Below, piece after piece: positions 8,505-15,834 of a stretch of 37,227 nucleotides of DNA (its first letter is position 1; the number at the start of each line of letters is the position of its first letter). The notes below the pieces were generated by a model, which saw only the letters and a list, made by a program, of their open reading frames with translations, did not search any database and had not been told where the DNA came from. Made by a program: the position numbers and the translations under genes. This DNA is from Nitratidesulfovibrio oxamicus. Lineage in GTDB: Bacteria; Desulfobacterota; Desulfovibrionia; Desulfovibrionales; Desulfovibrionaceae. The stretch covers positions 1-37,227 of the forward strand of contig NZ_VRYY01000442.1 of the NCBI RefSeq assembly GCF_015731765.1, in the 5' to 3' direction.

Positions 8505-8760
8505 CCGGCCTACCCCGCCGGAATCGCGCGAGGTTGGCGTATCCGACCTGATCCTGTCCGGGCATGACCAACGATCTACCCGGACAGATTCACCCCCGAA
8601 CTTGCACGAAAAAAGGCCCGCTGTGTTCTGATGACGCAGCGGGCCTTTTCGCGTTCTGGGGCAGTAGACTGACGACCATGCGGGTCCGGATCAATATCCA
8701 GGTATCGTCGTTGATTTCAGGCCATTACCGGCTTGATACCACCCCCGAACAAAGGGAACC
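8440..8760. repeat. Dispersed repeat family 1, copy 1
   Basis: This segment starts in the 3' end of the small gene and runs past its terminator. It is similar over its length to 11043-11400 and, in part, to 11499-11620. Shared blocks include GCGGAGGTCGTG, CCTGATCCTGTCCGGG / GTGATCCTGTCCGGG, ACTTGCACGAAAAAAGGCCC and CTTTTCGCGTTCTGG. Confidence 0.8.
8611..8649 (+). terminator. Terminator after the small island gene
   Basis: AAAAGGCCCGCTG (8611-8623) pairs perfectly with CAGCGGGCCTTTT (8637-8649). The A and T tracts on both sides let it work in either direction, so it could also end transcription of the small heat-shock gene. Confidence 0.8.
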
Positions 8761-8800
8761 TCAAGCTTGCTCTTGTTTCTTTGGACTGCCCTTGGTTAGG

Positions 8801-9370
8801 TTAGTCCTCGTTCGAATTTTCAATCGCAATCTTGCGGGATTCGGTTTCAATAGCCTTGTTTCTCGGCATGGTGATTCGCAGCACGCCCTTGTTCAACTTG
8901 GCGTTTATGCCTTCCTTGTCTGCATCATCAGGGACATTGAGTACCCGACGGAAGGAACCGTAAGAGCGCTCAATGCGGTAGTACCCCTTTTCTTCTGTTT
9001 TCTCCTCATGCTTCTTTTCGGCAGAGAGAATCAACACATCATCTTTCAGCTCAACAGACAAGTCGTTCTCTTCAATGCCGGGAAGGTCAACTTCAACAAC
9101 GTACTCTTTGTCTGTGCCGTAAATATCGACCTTCGGCTTGATGACAGACTTGCCAAGCACCGGGCTGGCTGCGTCGAGCCAGCGGCGCGGCGAAGGCATT
9201 CCAAAGCCAGAGAACATTGAATCAACCATACGGTCGAGTTCGGCGTGGAAGTGGTCAAGCGGAGAAGCGTATTCCCGTGCTCCCCGTTCCGCCTGCTTAA
9301 CCGGAAGGGTCTTTTCCTGTTCGCTTTCCCTCTTAAACCAGTTCCATGGATTCAGCTTAGAAACCATCAT
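8801..9370 (-). CDS. Small heat-shock protein (Hsp20 family)
   Basis: This 189-residue chaperone holds unfolding proteins. The alpha-crystallin domain spans about residues 80-175. It begins KPKVDIYGTDKEYVVEVDLPG, continues with DLSVELKDDVLILSAEKK, and ends with the conserved LNKGVLRITMPR. The N-terminal arm (1-78) is hydrophobic and aromatic (NPWNWFKR), typical of bacterial class A small heat-shock proteins. Its start (ATG-ATG) follows AAGGAGGACGCT. It is the only minus-strand gene in the island and is visibly richer in A and T than its neighbours, so it may be a separately acquired cargo gene. A promoter-like sequence is at 9412-9439. Confidence 0.94.
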   Translation of the reverse strand: MMVSKLNPWNWFKRESEQEKTLPVKQAERGAREYASPLDHFHAELDRMVDSMFSGFGMPSPRRWLDAASPVLGKSVIKPKVDIYGTDKEYVVEVDLPGIEENDLSVELKDDVLILSAEKKHEEKTEEKGYYRIERSYGSFRRVLNVPDDADKEGINAKLNKGVLRITMPRNKAIETESRKIAIENSNED

Positions 9371-9411
9371 AGCGTCCTCCTTGAAGTGTTTAAATTGTGG
9401 TCAGCGTAGAA

Positions 9412-9439
9412 TGAATAAATCAAGAGAAGGCGGTGTCAA
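9412..9439 (-). promoter_or_regulatory. Candidate promoter of the hsp20 gene
   Basis: On the minus strand TTGACA (9439-9434) is followed after 16 bases by TATTCA (9417-9412). The -35 is perfect and the -10 is weak. A heat-shock sigma factor could also read it, since CTTGACA is close to that class, but this is not settled by sequence. Confidence 0.45.
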
Positions 9440-9551
9440 GACATGGGGCATAATTTCGTAACATGCTAACAACAAGATACAAAACTAACAACAAAATACA
9501 AAACATGGCTGGCAGGGTGTTGGGCACACCACCGCCACGGCGCGAGAGGTC

Positions 9552-11039
9552 TTGCAGCGGGCGGGCTATCCGGCCACCGTGTCACAGCGGGCCGATTTCG
9601 GGGAAAAAAGCCCATCGAACGACGGTACCCCAACAAATGACGCGACCGGAACCGGATCGTCGCTCTCCGGCCATCCTCGTGCGTCGAAAGATGGCCCCGC
9701 AAACAACGATGGATCGCGGTCCCCTGTCTCCCGCCTTCAGTTCCTCAAGCTCTGCGATGCCCTGCTTCTGGCACAGGCCGCCGTCATCGAGTCGGCATCG
9801 TGTCCGACGTTCGCCGGGGAACTGACTGCCCGGCCCGACTACCGGCTTTCGGCAGTCCGAACCATCATGGACGTCCCCGGATGGCAGGCCCCGGCCACGG
9901 TGCCACATCCGGCCCTTGATTCAGCCCAGGCATCGACTACCACCGCCACCACCGGGGCAGCACAGGCCATCACCCTGTCGGCGGCGGTCGAAAAGTACAT
10001 AGCGGCGAAAGACCCCGAACTGGCGGAAGGCAGCAAGCGCAACGTCTACGTCAACGTCCGCCAGTTTGCGGAGGCCATCACGGAAACGCGGGGCCGGGAC
10101 GTCACCTTGGCTGAACTCGACCGGGACATGATCCGGGAATATGGCCGCCTCATGGCTGCCCAGCCTGCGAACCCGAAGAGCAGGGAGTACGCCGGTAAAC
10201 GCCTGCATGCTCTCGCCGCTCTCGACCTTCCGGCGGAAAAGCGACTGTCCGCAAAGACGCTGAACACGAAGTTCAACATGGTCCGTTCGCTGCTGAACTG
10301 GCTGGAACTGGAATACGGGATCATCGCCAAACCCCTGAATGCCGCCTTTGTGATCCCGAAGGCGCAGGGGAAGGCCCGCCCATCCCGACGCCCGTTCACC
10401 ACCGAAGAACTGCAACGGCTCTTCAACCCTCGTTCCTACCTCGCCGCTACCGGGCAATCCCCGGCCTACTTCTGGACGCCCCTGATCGCGCTGTTTACCG
10501 GCATGCGCATTGAGGAGATTGCACAACTCCTCGTGACCGACATTCGACTGGACGAGGGCGTGTGGTGCATCGATGTGAACGAGGCCGGAGACGGGAAGCA
10601 CGTCAAGACCGAGGCGGGGGTCCGCTTGGTTCCAATCCACCCGTTCCTGATCGACGGCCTTGGGTTCCTGCGGTTCGTCGAGGAACAGAAGGCCGCCGGA
10701 CACCATCGCCTGTTCCCCGACCTCAAGCGCGAGAAACGCGGCAACGTCGGTGGCCCCATCACCACTTGGTTCACCCGGTACCGGCGCAAGCTGGGCATCG
10801 GCGGGACGGACGGCGAGGAGGAAAGCTCCGTCGTGTTTCACTGTTTCCGCTACACTGTGATCAACCACCTTGAAACGCAGGCACGGGCAAACCTTCGGCT
10901 GATCCAGAAGGTTGTCGGGCACAGGCTAAAGGCCGGAGACATTGGCATACCCGAGCGGTGCAGCGGAAAGCATCCCACGGCCACCTTGCGAGATGAGGTG
11001 ATCGCCGTTCTTCCGTGGGTGCCCCTCCCATCCTTTTGA
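9552..11039 (+). CDS. Second tyrosine recombinase, nucleophile Tyr replaced by Cys
   Basis: The 495-residue frame is an integrase-family recombinase related to the island integrase but without the N-terminal DUF6538 domain. A SAM-like core-binding domain lies at about 145-265 and the catalytic domain at 275-490. R319 (TGMRIEE), H430-x-x-R433 (HCFR) and H457 (VVGHR) are in place. The position where the tyrosine is expected (ERxSGKH) reads TGC, Cys470, and no other tyrosine follows the HxxR motif except the adjacent Y434. The start is uncertain: the frame opens at 9489, the listed start is TTG at 9552, and its first 45 codons run through dispersed repeat family 2. It is probably a decayed integrase of an earlier insertion. 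Confidence 0.8.
   Translation: MQRAGYPATVSQRADFGEKSPSNDGTPTNDATGTGSSLSGHPRASKDGPANNDGSRSPVSRLQFLKLCDALLLAQAAVIESASCPTFAGELTARPDYRLSAVRTIMDVPGWQAPATVPHPALDSAQASTTTATTGAAQAITLSAAVEKYIAAKDPELAEGSKRNVYVNVRQFAEAITETRGRDVTLAELDRDMIREYGRLMAAQPANPKSREYAGKRLHALAALDLPAEKRLSAKTLNTKFNMVRSLLNWLELEYGIIAKPLNAAFVIPKAQGKARPSRRPFTTEELQRLFNPRSYLAATGQSPAYFWTPLIALFTGMRIEEIAQLLVTDIRLDEGVWCIDVNEAGDGKHVKTEAGVRLVPIHPFLIDGLGFLRFVEEQKAAGHHRLFPDLKREKRGNVGGPITTWFTRYRRKLGIGGTDGEEESSVVFHCFRYTVINHLETQARANLRLIQKVVGHRLKAGDIGIPERCSGKHPTATLRDEVIAVLPWVPLPSF
9574..9686. repeat. Dispersed repeat family 2, copy A
   Basis: About 113 bases similar to 13872-13986 and 18316-18430. Shared ends are a GGGCCG(T/A)TTTTC-like block and CTCTCCGGCCATCCTCGTG. 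This copy overlaps the start of the second recombinase frame. Confidence 0.7.
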
Positions 11040-11042
11040 CAT

Positions 11043-11400
11043 GATCTTCACGGCGCGGAGGTCGTGCCTGCCCTCCCCGATGCGGGGGAGGTGGCTCGAA
11101 CGAGAAGCACCCGACCGCCCCTGACGCCGGGCTGAACTGACCAGCTGAATCCCTCGAAAATCGCGCGAGGATGCCCTCTCCGGCGTGATCCTGTCCGGGT
11201 ATGGCCTAAGACCTATCCCGGCCTGATTCACCCCAAAACTTGCACGAAAAAAGGCCCGCTGTGTTATGACGACGCACTGGGCCTTTTCGCGTTCTGGGGG
11301 CAGGAGACTGACGACCATCCAGAGGCTGGCGCAAAGGCCGCATATCGTCATTGATTCCAGACTATTGTCGATTATGTCCCACTCTCGGGCAAAGGGCCGC
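11043..11400. repeat. Dispersed repeat family 1, copy 2
   Basis: This copy begins with a remnant of the 3' end of the small gene seen at 8079-8504 and includes a copy of its terminator. It follows the second recombinase just as copy 1 follows the island integrase and small gene. Confidence 0.8.
11249..11287 (+). terminator. Terminator in repeat copy 2
   Basis: AAAAGGCCC and GGGCCTTTT form the stem, a diverged version of the terminator at 8611-8649. The inner stem is imperfect. Confidence 0.6.
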
Positions 11401-11498
11401 CTTAAGCAGACTGAAAGGGACCACCTACCGGGGCTATAAACAGGATGAACTACGCCTGACACCCTAAGCCCACCTGCGGCTCACCTAACGCCAACCAC

Positions 11499-11620
11499 AG
11501 GTCCGCTGTGTGTTGCCGACGCTGAGGGCCTTTACGCGTTCTGGAAGGGGGGGGGCAGATTGACGACGTGTCATTTCCAAAGATTCTAGAATGTTATCGA
11601 TTATGGGCCACTATCGGATA
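11499..11620. repeat. Dispersed repeat family 1, partial copy 3
   Basis: The blocks TCCGCTGTGTGTTG, GGGCCTTTACGCGTTCTGG and TATCGATTATGGGCCACTATCGG match copies 1 and 2, with larger gaps. The terminator arm has lost its A tract. Confidence 0.65.
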
Positions 11621-11784
11621 TAAGCGCCAATTTCCAGAGCGACCATCAGTCGGTGAAGTTGAATGTTTTCAGGGTGATGTCAATTACCGTGCACTCTCGG
11701 GGAAAGACCACCCAGCACGACCTCAAGCCCACCTCAAGCACTCACCAGAGGAGCAGCTATAGCTCCCCTATAAGATATACTTAA

Positions 11785-11808
11785 AGAGAAGAAGTAAGAG
11801 AAGAAGTA
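11785..11808. repeat. 12-bp tandem repeat in an AT-rich block
   Basis: AGAGAAGAAGTA occurs twice in a row, followed by AGAG. The block is unusually A/T-rich for this genome. Confidence 0.85.
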
Positions 11809-12164
11809 AGAGATAACTATAGACGACTACTCCTAGAGTAACTCCTGTGGCTCACCTGATGCCAACCAAAGGCATCACCACAGGCCCACCTTCAGGGACG
11901 CCGCTGCCGTCGTCGTTCATCGTCCATCCCCGTCACAGTCACCCCACCAGCTACGCAAGCCTTCCTGTTCCCCTCTCGGTTCAACCGCCTGCGGCCTCAC
12001 GTCTCCCCTCCACCGCGCATGGGGGACGGCGTGAGGTCGTGGGCGGTTCTTGGCGCTCCGGGGCACCCCGCCGTCAGCCCGTGAGGAGGATCAGTCGTCC
12101 ATGTCGTTCAAGGCCCACCCTGTCCACCAACCCCAGCCGCTCTACCGAGAGCAAGGAACACACC

Positions 12165-12812
12165 ATGACCATGAAGCTTACCGCCCCCACCATGTCCCCC
12201 GAACCTGCCGCCCTGACCATCACCACCTGCCCGCTTCTGCCGGAGACCCGTGACGCACTGCTGGAAGCGGTGGGGGACCATGTGGCCTTCACCAGCGAGG
12301 CAGAAGCCGAGGAGGTCTTCGCGGTTCTCGACAAGGTCTTCCCGGCCATATCGTGGTCCGACGATCCCGGCCCCACAAGCCCAGCCTCGCCCCTCTTCGA
12401 CGCCATCAACGCCGCTGCCAGTTCCGGCAAGGTGGACCAGGAGAGAACCAAGCCGCTCTATGACCTGATCCTCAACCCGGCGCGTCCCATCGACCCGGCC
12501 ACGGTGTCTGTCGAAGACCTCCGCATCGAACTCGACAATGCCGCCCGCAGGCTTCACGAGGTCGCCGACGCTCTCGACAATGCCTCCGATGCCGTGAAGG
12601 CCGTGAGCGACATGGAGGCCGCCCTTGCGGACGAGGTGAGCGAAGCGTTGGTGGTTCATCTCGCCCCGTCTGCCATCGTCGTCATGACGGCCCGTGACGC
12701 CGCGCCTGCCCTGCGGTCCGCCGCCGAAGCCACCGAGGCCCGCGCCCGGTCCCTGCGGTCGGTGGCCCCAGCTCGTGGAACCTGCGCCCTTCGTGGCAGC
12801 AAGCGGGCCTAA
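12165..12812 (+). CDS. Hypothetical Ala-rich island protein
   Basis: The 215-residue product is acidic and alanine-rich. Residues about 120-205 are predicted helical with coiled-coil character (VEDLRIELDNAARRLHEVAD and DMEAALADEVSEALVVHLAP). No membrane segment, signal peptide or recognised motif is seen. I chose ATG 12165 because AAGGA lies 7 bases upstream; the open frame extends to 11847, but that part looks non-coding. The two genes that follow start 15 and 12 bases after the preceding stop codons, so the three probably form an operon ending with the gp14-like protein. This suggests a phage structural or host-takeover role, but that is only context. Confidence 0.6.
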   Translation: MTMKLTAPTMSPEPAALTITTCPLLPETRDALLEAVGDHVAFTSEAEAEEVFAVLDKVFPAISWSDDPGPTSPASPLFDAINAAASSGKVDQERTKPLYDLILNPARPIDPATVSVEDLRIELDNAARRLHEVADALDNASDAVKAVSDMEAALADEVSEALVVHLAPSAIVVMTARDAAPALRSAAEATEARARSLRSVAPARGTCALRGSKRA

Positions 12813-12827
12813 TGGGGGAGGGTCATC

Positions 12828-13250
12828 ATGAGTGAACCAACCACAACGACCACCCAGTGCATGACGGTCGAGCAGGCCGCCGACCACCTCGTGGCCTGTC
12901 TGTTCGCCGGGAGTACCCCGCCTCGTTCCATGACCGCCCTTGAGGCCATCCGCCACCACTGCGTCCACGACTGCATGGGCGGTGACCGGCGGGCCGTCGA
13001 GGAGTGCGCCGATGCCGGGTGCCCGCTGCATCCCTACCGCTTCGGACGCCGGGCCACGACCTGTCCCCATCGGCCCACCCCGGCCATCCGGTCCTTCTGC
13101 CTCTACCGCTGCATGGGAGGCGATGCCGATGCCGTGGTCGGGTGCGAGCTGTCCCCGGACGTCGATCCACGGTACTCCCCGTGTCACCTCTACTCGTTCC
13201 GCTGTGGTTGCAATCCGAACTACGCCGCCGCCACTGCGGGCCGGGCATAG
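12828..13250 (+). CDS. Cys-rich phage-type protein with a duplicated CMGGD motif
   Basis: The 140-residue protein has two copies of a cysteine motif. The first (about 44-71) reads CVHDCMGGDRRAVEEC then CPLHPYRFGR. The second (about 91-125) reads CLYRCMGGDADAVVGC then CHLYSFRCG. Each copy has four regularly spaced cysteines, which suits zinc binding. Single-copy versions of this motif (C-x3-C-GG-x(4)-V-x2-C-x(n)-CPL-x-PYR-x-G) are common in small phage proteins of unknown function. The ATG at 12828 has GGGAGGG upstream. It sits in a probable operon with its neighbours. Confidence 0.75.
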   Translation: MSEPTTTTTQCMTVEQAADHLVACLFAGSTPPRSMTALEAIRHHCVHDCMGGDRRAVEECADAGCPLHPYRFGRRATTCPHRPTPAIRSFCLYRCMGGDADAVVGCELSPDVDPRYSPCHLYSFRCGCNPNYAAATAGRA

Positions 13251-13262
13251 GGCGAGGTCGTC

Positions 13263-13859
13263 ATGTGTGGTCTAATGGCTGGCCTCGCCACCTCACTTGC
13301 CACCGCTTCCACCGCCGCATCCCTCCACGCCCAACAGCAGCAGGCCGACGCCCAGGCATCGTACCAGTCGGCCATGTCCGACGAGTACGCCCGCACGGCC
13401 AAGCTGAACCAAGAGGCGGCCAACAAGGAATACATCGAGGCCGCAGCCGCCGAGCGCATCAACCAGATGCAGCAGCAGGCGTCGGCTTCCGAAGAACTCC
13501 AGAAGCTCCAGCAGGAGAAGATGCAGAAGCAGGGTCAGGCCCTCGCCTCCAGTGAGGCCGCAGGCACCGCCCTCGACGCGCTCATGGCCGACTACGAGCG
13601 TTCCGCCGCCCAGAAGCGGGACGTGATCATGCAGCAGCTCGACATGGTGGGCGTCAACGCCGACACCGCCATCAGCGGCTACAAGGACAAGGCCGAGGCC
13701 CGCATGAAGTCCCAGTCCAACTACGTCAGCTCCCCCATCAACCAGCCGAACTACCTCGGTGGTGCCCTGTCCATCGCTGGCGCTGGTTTCAACGCCTACG
13801 ACAAGTACGTCTATCAGCCGGAGCAGAAGGCCAAACGGTCAACTACTACCGTGCCGTAG
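13263..13859 (+). CDS. Internal virion protein, T7 gp14-like
   Basis: This 198-residue protein resembles the gp14-type internal core proteins of T7-like podoviruses, including those of cyanophages. The features are an N-terminal MCGL-plus-hydrophobic helix, a long Gln/Ala-rich coiled coil (about 20-140, with QQQQADAQASYQSAM) and a closing hydrophobic segment near LGGALSIAGAGFNAYDKY. In T7, gp14 is ejected into the cell envelope and forms the outer-membrane end of the DNA channel together with gp15 and gp16. No gp15, gp16, tail, capsid or terminase gene is seen here, so it is an orphan. The start at 13263 has GGCGAGG upstream. The assignment rests on architecture and remembered similarity. Confidence 0.7.
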   Translation: MCGLMAGLATSLATASTAASLHAQQQQADAQASYQSAMSDEYARTAKLNQEAANKEYIEAAAAERINQMQQQASASEELQKLQQEKMQKQGQALASSEAAGTALDALMADYERSAAQKRDVIMQQLDMVGVNADTAISGYKDKAEARMKSQSNYVSSPINQPNYLGGALSIAGAGFNAYDKYVYQPEQKAKRSTTTVP

Positions 13860-13871
13860 GCTGTCGTGGTG

Positions 13872-13986
13872 GTCGTCGTGTTACGGTGGGCCGTTTTTCG
13901 ATGAAAGACCCCACTGAAACAAGGCAACCGAGGTCATTGTCCCTCCTTGCCCCTGATCACCTCTCTCCGGCCATCCTCGTGAGCGG
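13872..13986. repeat. Dispersed repeat family 2, copy B
   Basis: About 115 bases similar to 9574-9686 and 18316-18430. GGTGGGCCGTTTTTC near one end and CTCTCCGGCCATCCTCGTG near the other are the conserved blocks; the middle is diverged. Confidence 0.75.
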
Positions 13987-14035
13987 ACGGCCCATCCTGC
14001 CCGCCTCGCGTGGTCCCATACCCACACGACGCACA

Positions 14036-14091
14036 ACGACGGCCCCTCCACATGTCACCCACTCAAGGGCGGCGCATGGAGGGGCCGTCGT
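14036..14091. repeat. Long hairpin with a 15-bp perfect stem
   Basis: ACGACGGCCCCTCCA (14036-14050) is the exact reverse complement of 14077-14091, with a 26-base loop. No T tract follows on either strand, so it is not a typical terminator. Confidence 0.85.
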
Positions 14092-14484
14092 CGGTCGTGC
14101 GGGGCTATCGGCTCTGCAAACGGAAGATGCCCGTTAGATCAGGACTGACAAGGAACTCGTGGGAACAACGGTCGCGTTTCCTCACCGCTGTGATCACCGG
14201 CTTTTCGGTCCGATGGAGACACCCGGCTTGCCAAGGACACTGTCCACTACCCGGCGGACATCCCCCAGGCATCACCTGCCGGAAGGGTTTGTCTCGGCAC
14301 AGCGACAGGCCCCGTCGTGCTTCTCGCGGATAATCCGTTCAAGGATCGTCGATCTACCGTTTCGGATGGCATCTGCCTTGATGTCGACTGCCGTGTAGCC
14401 AAAGCAGTAGCAGATTAGTTCGGCGTCCAGACTCTTACCCCTTGGCTATGCGCTTGCGTGGGAGGCCGTGCCCCTGTGAGCATC

Positions 14485-14635
14485 GGCTGACTTGAGGAGG
14501 AGGAGGAGGAGGAGGATGGTGGTGGCCGTCGCGGGTCGGCAGGGTGTGACCAGCCCACGGCTAGGGACTCCCCTCCTGCCAGTCGGCGTGGTCAACATCG
14601 ACCCTCCGCCATCATCCCCCCTCCTCAAGTCAGCC
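14485..14635. repeat. Long-range inverted repeat around a GAG run
   Basis: GGCTGACTTGAGGAGG (14485-14500) is the exact reverse complement of 14620-14635. The enclosed 119 bases include the GAG triplet run. Confidence 0.8.
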
Positions 14636-14708
14636 GGTAACACAGCGCCGAGACCGCTTCAACACCCGCGCAGGGGTGTCCGCAGTGTGGACGTCTTCGC
14701 TGAAAGGA

Positions 14709-14764
14709 GCGACTACGCCGCGCCGGACAAGGGGGGGGGTATGTCAGTCGCGCGGCGTAGTCGC
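14709..14764. repeat. Hairpin with a 15-bp perfect stem and a G-run loop
   Basis: GCGACTACGCCGCGC (14709-14723) is the exact reverse complement of 14750-14764. The 26-base loop contains nine consecutive G. Confidence 0.85.
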
Positions 14765-14855
14765 AGGCCAGAGGAGACCTACACCATTCTCTTAATGTAG
14801 CGTCGGGCCTGAATCAAGACCTCATGACCAACCCCTGGGTTCCCATTCCGCCGTT

Positions 14856-14901
14856 CCCCTTCCCGCTCCCCTTCCCGCGCCCCTTCCCGCGCCCCTGCCC
14901 C
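14856..14901. repeat. 12-bp C-rich tandem repeat
   Basis: CCCCTTCCCGCT, CCCCTTCCCGCG and CCCCTTCCCGCG follow one another from 14856 to 14891, with a degenerate CCCCTGCCCC after them. Confidence 0.85.
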
Positions 14902-14940
14902 TACTAGGCTGCGCGGCCAGAACATCGACACCACAACGCC

Positions 14941-14975
14941 AAGGCCCACTGGAGATCATCGCTCCGGTGGGCCTT
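14941..14975 (+). promoter_or_regulatory. Hairpin leader of the first antirepressor gene
   Basis: The 14-base arms 14941-14954 and 14962-14975 form a stem with one G-U pair around the loop ATCATCG. It lies 48 bases before the gene's ATG. The same hairpin, loop and ribosome binding site occur before the second antirepressor gene. It lacks a T tract. Confidence 0.7.
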
Positions 14976-15022
14976 CGTGCGTTCAGCACCAAGCAATCAC
15001 AACACCACAAGGAGAAGACATC

Positions 15023-15799
15023 ATGACCACCACCTCCTAGAACACCCCCGTCATCTTCAGCAACCCCGACCTGTTCTCCGGCAACCTCCGCGTCATCATG
15101 CAGGGTGACGATCCGTGGTTCGTGGCGAAGGATGTGTGCGATGCGCTCGACCTCCACACCACGAACATCAACACGGTCCTCGATGCGGATGAGATAATGA
15201 CCTTACACTATAAGGTCATTGGCGACGAACCCAAGCGCGGCAACCCCAACCGCCTCCTCATCAACGAGTCCGGCCTGTACTCCCTCATCCTCCGCTCCCG
15301 CAAACCCGAAGCCCTGCGCTTCAAGAAGTGGGTCACCGCCGAAGTCCTGCCCTCCATCAGGAAGACCGGCGGCTACATCGTCGCCCGCCCGGACGAATCC
15401 CCCGAAGCCATCCTGGCGCGGGCCGTGCTCGTGGCGCAGGACACCATCGAGCGGATGAAGGCCAAGACAGAGGCTCTGGAAGCGGAGGTCAAGGAACTTG
15501 CCCCGAAGGCCGAGACCTACGATGCCGTGGTGGCCCAGCGCATGATGAAGGTTCATGACTTCGCCCGCCGTCTGCACGGGGTGAACTCCAACCGTACCAA
15601 GGATGACCTCCGTCGGCTCGGCTACCTGCACCGCCAGTGGGGTCCGTACCGCGTGTACGCCCAGTACCGCGACAAGTTCTTCGTGGAGAAGGTGAACGAC
15701 CAGTACGGCACCGTGGACATCTACGTCACCGACGCCGGAAAGCAGCTCATGACCCGTCTGTACAACGAGGGGAAACTCACCATGCGGGTGGGGTTCTAA
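15023..15799 (+). pseudogene. BRO-N/KilAC antirepressor with an amber codon at codon 6
   Basis: The ATG at 15023 has the strong leader AAGGAGAAGACATC and starts MTTTS, then TAG (15038-15040). The frame then continues as NTPVIFSNPDLFSGNLRVIM and on to a full antirepressor. The BRO-N domain covers about residues 6-115 (DPWFVAKDVCDALDL, SGLYSLILRSRKPEA). A linker helix and the KilAC (ANT) DNA-binding domain follow (about 155-258; MMKVHDFARRL). Restart at the internal ATG 15098 would remove the first strand of BRO-N and has no ribosome binding site. The gene is therefore probably silent unless the amber codon is read through. Such proteins normally antagonise a phage repressor. Confidence 0.82.
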
Positions 15800-15834
15800 T
15801 CCACGACAACGAAAACGCCGACAGCAACGGCACG

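Larger units (their letters stand above)
11040..12164. other. Long non-coding stretch with repeats and an AT-rich block
   Basis: I see no supported gene in these 1.1 kb. The stretch holds copies 2 and 3 of repeat family 1, a 20-bp direct repeat GGCTCACCTRAYGCCAACCA (11478-11497 and 11849-11868) and a run of G at 11547-11554. An AT-rich block at about 11755-11835 contains a 12-bp tandem repeat. The leader of the Ala-rich gene at 12165 completes it. Confidence 0.55.
13860..15022. other. Long non-coding stretch rich in hairpins and repeats
   Basis: No supported gene is seen over 1.16 kb between the gp14-like gene and the first antirepressor. It holds repeat family 2 copy B, three long perfect inverted repeats (14036-14091, 14485-14635, 14709-14764), a GAG triplet run (about 14494-14515), a 12-bp C-rich tandem repeat (14856-14901) and the hairpin leader of the antirepressor gene. 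Confidence 0.6.

Noticed and set aside
9466-9908. Minus-strand frames over the start of the second recombinase as real genes
   Set aside because: They lie in repeat family 2 and opposite the recombinase. The THEDG peptide similarity to copy C is interesting, but no complete conserved gene with a start signal is visible, so I list it only as a finding.
14446-14643. A 65-residue minus-strand frame in the hairpin-rich region
   Set aside because: It is made of an inverted repeat and a GAG triplet run read as poly-Leu. No ribosome binding site or family.
14856-14901. C-rich 12-bp tandem repeat as a CRISPR array
   Set aside because: The units are contiguous with no spacers, and no cas genes are in the window.
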